In this document: positions 60,459 through 62,825 of the stretch, one piece after another
How positions within the stretch are numbered: the stretch's first letter is position 1
How the letters are laid out: each line of letters opens with the position of its first letter
DNA from: an uncultured Prevotellaceae bacterium
GTDB taxonomy: Bacteria; Bacteroidota; Bacteroidia; Bacteroidales; Bacteroidaceae
DNA: 62,825 nt
Direction of reading: 5' to 3'
Assembly: GCA_900316985.1 (NCBI GenBank)
Contig: ONFE01000041.1
Coordinates: 1 to 62,825, forward strand
The notes under the pieces: generated by a model
Told to the model about the DNA's origin: nothing
The model's database searches: none
The model's input: only the letters and a program-made list of their open reading frames with translations
Made by a program: the position numbers and the translations under genes

Positions 60459-60462
60459 TAAC

Positions 60463-62661
<2,199 letters not shown>

Positions 62662-62719
62662 TTAGAAAAAAACTCATAGCTATGCCCTGCCTGCGTCTTC
62701 ACGTCGTATTCGTAGATGG

Positions 62720-62747
62720 GAGAGGAAAGAGGAGAGAGGAGAGAGGA
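62720..62747. repeat. Heptamer array (GAGAGGA)x4 upstream of the GH10-CE1 gene
   Basis: GAGAGGA AAGAGGA GAGAGGA GAGAGGA, followed by degenerate 7-base units. The unit is the same as in the SusD signal peptide at 44012-44039. The 180 bases between the gene start and the window edge hold no gene and no clear promoter box. Confidence 0.9.
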
Positions 62748-62825
62748 GGGATTGAGGGTTGAAGGACGAAGTGATGGTATATCGGCTCCCATCAGCAGGG
62801 CGTTGGGGCAACGGCCCTTGGCCTT

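Larger units (their letters stand above)
59703..60462. other. 760-base repeat-rich intergenic island
   Basis: From left: the promoter of the giant gene, a possible 53-codon ORF on the plus strand (59922-60083), eight 7-base units (60044-60099), a near-palindrome ACAAACTAA / TTAGTTTGT (60147-60165), the motif GATGATGTTTTGG, GATAAC-type hexamers (60201-60236), a 59-base hairpin, and two inverted heptamer arrays (60312-60339 and 60424-60458). The order GATGATGTTTTGG, hexamers, heptamers resembles the 27375-27951 island. Confidence 0.8.

Overview
The window comes from a Bacteroidales chromosome, most likely a rumen or gut Prevotella-type bacterium (Prevotella, Xylanibacter or Segatella). The evidence is Bacteroidetes promoters (TAnnTTTG at -7, often with TTTG about 19-20 bases upstream), almost no Shine-Dalgarno sites, paired SusC/SusD genes, a fused SecDF, DUF4271 next to hemD-rnpA-yidD-tyrS, and secreted proteins ending in the NLxGQ(R)...GxYIxNGKK-type tail. 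The species call is an inference.

Layout. 1-3.5 kb: the end of a TonB-dependent receptor with a His/Asp-rich, probably metal-binding segment, an ADP-ribosylglycohydrolase and a secreted tyrosine phosphatase. 3.7-13.8 kb: a mannitol/fructuronate dehydrogenase, SecDF, a rhomboid-phosphodiesterase operon, HU, the pectin genes kduI-kduD (kduD frameshifted near its end) and a lipoprotein. 13.8-19.1 kb: tRNA-Gln and the housekeeping operon metK-DUF4271-hemD-rnpA-yidD-tyrS. 19.2-24.6 kb: an M16 protease and an ECF sigma operon with a membrane protein, a TraB/GumN protein and a YbjQ protein. 24.8-27.8 kb: a VirE-type helicase/primase-like gene plus an HU-like gene, with imperfect inverted repeats of about 85 bases on either side of the helicase gene. 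28-34.3 kb: an S41 protease, a barrel protein, and a membrane protein paired with a PD40 lipoprotein that carries a haem-binding CxxCH.

34.5-52.4 kb, all on the minus strand, is a xylan utilisation locus: SusC-SusD-SusC-SusD, a surface lipoprotein, a GH10-like protein that has lost its catalytic residues, a carbohydrate-binding secreted protein broken near its end, a short DUF3857 protein and a GH30 xylanase. Beyond it are a Xer recombinase, a CE6-type acetyl esterase, a 1460-residue surface protein with a 50-codon gene behind it, and a GH10-CE1 xylanase/feruloyl esterase. These enzymes fit one job: SusC/D capture and import of acetylated, feruloylated (arabino)glucuronoxylan fragments, with GH10 and GH30 chain cutting and esterase removal of acetyl and feruloyl groups.

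The most unusual signal is repetitive DNA. Short tandem arrays, nearly all with a 7-base unit, lie in many intergenic gaps, and two encode the hydrophobic core of lipoprotein signal peptides. A GC-rich palindrome family is scattered between genes and has one copy in frame inside the DUF4271 gene. The inverted-repeat-flanked VirE/HU module and the GH10 pseudoenzyme are the best candidates for undescribed biology.
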